A DNA stretch of 32,956 bases from Oribacterium sp. UBA3737 (GTDB taxonomy: Bacteria > Bacillota_A > Clostridia > Lachnospirales > Lachnospiraceae), in assembly GCA_002371295.1 (NCBI GenBank), contig DFGZ01000358.1:1197-34152 (forward strand), given 5' to 3'. The translations under genes and the position numbers were made by a program. This document shows positions 32,601-32,956 of this stretch, piece by piece (position 1 is the stretch's first letter; each line of letters starts with the position of its first letter). The notes beneath the pieces were generated by a model. That model was not told the origin of the DNA, did not search any database, and saw nothing but the letters and a program-made list of their open reading frames with translations.

Positions 32601-32956
32601 ACATTATCACCCTGTAGATCGGTATCGTCGCCGGGATTGTACTTGGCGATATAATCGTCCACTAAAAGCAAGAGTGCCAAAGAATGGGTACACATAGTCT
32701 GATAAGAAAAATATCTGTAATAAGTATTGCCATCAATAGGACAGTCACTTATCAGCAGCTCTTCCTTTGTGAACATGACTCTCACGCTAAAAGAGTCATA
32801 TCGTCCGGAAGTGCATTCGCCTAAGGCATTTAGAGCAAAATTGGTTTCTCCTGATGTTGACTTGAGATACATGGTCCTTGCTGAAATGAGTTTCAGTTGG
32901 CCTTTATCAATCATCTCTCGAGCCTTTTTGATGTCATTATCTTCAATGTCATAATC
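29660..32956 (-). CDS. SNF2-family DNA-dependent ATPase/helicase with SWIM-like N-terminus (5' end beyond window)
   Basis: About 1,098 codons are visible; the frame is open to the right edge without a stop and the first in-window ATG (32914) has no good ribosome binding site, so the protein continues upstream. Near the N-terminus a Cys/C-T-H pair (D-C-P-I-D and M-C-T-H-S) fits a SWIM zinc finger. A long SNF2-associated region follows, then the ATPase: D-D-M-G-L-G-K-T (motif I), I-I-D-E-A-Q (II), A-L-T-G-T-P-I-E-N (III), and the C-terminal lobe with L-K-A-G-G-T-G-L-N-L (V) and A-T-D-R-A-H-R-I-G-Q (VI). The family remodels protein-DNA or RNA polymerase complexes; the bacterial role is poorly defined. 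Terminated at 29576-29604. Confidence 0.93.
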   Translation of the reverse strand, partial: DYDIEDNDIKKAREMIDKGQLKLISARTMYLKSTSGETNFALNALGECTSGRYDSFSVRVMFTKEELLISDCPIDGNTYYRYFSYQTMCTHSLALLLLVDDYIAKYNPGDDTDLQGDNVLKAYRKMMSNQIIEETVQKKNVVKIEPKLSFGRNADSDLALSFKIGIDKLYKLKSITNLVDTRDQNGALKLGTKNMISFMDCDFDEESKKYYEIIEKAKREVEYISQKINNLRYYYGDDISLKDKVDLTPEILDMFYEATKGKTIDIDGSPFTKSIKVTDGKLKGTVEINQLEDTDKKFAGLSVSVDIPYIMKGKNNSYILDEGKGIFYKIDELSPMAKMLIESVKDTPDMSFTIGKKKLSEFYYRFLPKLLECPEMEVVENGRTQLQKLLPPECEINFYMDANEDFITGKVQAKYGDEEFYLHKLTDADFPFPESRDMEYEQNAVNTLMKYLPDAGADDETFTCEKTGENTFDILNEGMKDMMAIGEIHASKDFEKLKIRKAPVTRVGVSVESGILNLEISTDDMSEQELLELLESYRKKKKFFKLKNGDFIRLEQNDTIEELMTTMQAMGVDARDFTKGKLHLPLYRAIFVNNLLEEHDEIAADRDRNFKSLIRNFNTIKESDIEVPENLSKVLRGYQIYGFKWLSMLSELGFGGILADDMGLGKTIQVIALLQSRKNLLEKEGKKLTTLIVCPASLVYNWEEEFRRFAPSLDVRAVAGTLAERKTILSQDSMPEVLVTSYDLLKRDIGLYEGKKFDYEIIDEAQFIKNPKAAVSKSVKVINAEHRFALTGTPIENRLSELWSIFDYLMPGFLYTYDRFRSDFENAITKHKDEEITKQLKNMVGPFILRRLKENVLKDLPDKMEEIRFSKFDAAQRKLYDAQVTHMKKLLESEDYKSGKDKLKVLSELTKIRQICCDPELITAGYTGESAKRSSCLELIESAIDGGHKILLFSQFTSMFELLERDLKERDIEFYKITGETKKEERIKLVHAFNENEVPLFLISLKAGGTGLNLTGADVVIHYDPWWNLAAQNQATDRAHRIGQTRKVSVFKLIVKGTIEEKIVEMQNLKKDLADAILSGENESLMNMSKEQLMELLG

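Noticed and set aside
1..32956. tRNA, rRNA, CRISPR array, prophage or insertion-sequence genes
   Set aside because: No tRNA-like folds with CCA or T-loop patterns, no regularly spaced repeats, and no transposase, integrase or phage motifs were seen on either strand.

Overview
The window reads as the chromosome of an anaerobic, low-to-mid G+C Firmicute of class Clostridia, most likely a Lachnospiraceae member. Supporting signs are strong AAGGAGG-type ribosome binding sites, SigA-type TTGACA/TATAAT promoters, alanine/threonine/glutamate-rich lipoprotein linkers, TRAP transport, a molybdenum formate dehydrogenase and enzymes typical of gut or rumen Clostridia. The genus cannot be fixed from this sequence. 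There are no rRNA, tRNA, CRISPR, phage or transposase genes.

Layout. (1) 1-1740: 5' two thirds of an exported (twin-arginine, lipoprotein) old-yellow-enzyme/trimethylamine-dehydrogenase-type flavoenzyme on the minus strand; its C-terminus lies beyond the left edge. (2) 2031-3400: plus-strand operon of two small membrane proteins and a PstS-like binding protein. (3) 3459-6306: minus-strand type I asparaginase, a GNAT acetyltransferase and a DUF2156 protein. (4) 6430-12675: minus-strand formate dehydrogenase operon. In transcription order it holds a NuoF-C/GltD fusion flavoprotein, the molybdopterin catalytic subunit FdhA, an ECF-type membrane substrate-binding component, a small membrane-anchored sulfite-oxidase-fold protein, and MobA, which makes the guanylated cofactor. 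(5) 13037-18737: single genes (VOC protein, SIMPL lipoprotein, 5'-nucleotidase-like HAD, unknown lipoprotein, FIST-GGDEF diguanylate cyclase). (6) 19043-27577: sugar-acid locus with TRAP transporter dctPQM, a GntR/FadR regulator and an IlvD/EDD-family dehydratase on the minus strand, a divergent ManD-type enolase-superfamily dehydratase, then a cyclase-family hydrolase and a decayed alpha/beta hydrolase. (7) 27917-29545: HipBA-like regulator/kinase pair in A/T-richer DNA. (8) 29660 to the right edge: large SNF2-family helicase, N-terminus missing.

Most of the novelty is in the non-coding DNA. First, a ~165-nt unit occurs twice (15303-15466 and 29381-29545, about 97% identical). Each copy carries a SigA promoter with a built-in dyad, two stem-loops with the same 10-nt loop and tandem G-A mismatches, and an intrinsic terminator: a duplicated small-RNA gene. 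The second copy starts inside the last codons of the HipA-like kinase. Second, the exported flavoenzyme and the sulfite-oxidase-fold protein share a promoter/leader block (1653-1732 and 7458-7522) whose hairpin has a compensatory base-pair change; it probably co-regulates two extracytoplasmic redox proteins. Third, a ~108-nt chain of hairpins (15481-15588) lies between sRNA copy A and the unknown lipoprotein gene. Fourth, the sugar-acid locus has two identical inverted 15-bp operators about 200 bp apart, one just downstream of a perfect-consensus dctP promoter.

Working model. The formate dehydrogenase module exchanges electrons between formate/CO2 and NAD(P)H through the fusion flavoprotein, with MobA supplying cofactor. 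The exported flavoenzyme may be a terminal reductase for an environmental electron acceptor. The sugar-acid locus imports an acidic sugar by TRAP and dehydrates it to a 2-keto-3-deoxy acid under GntR repression; the downstream kinase and aldolase are not in this window.
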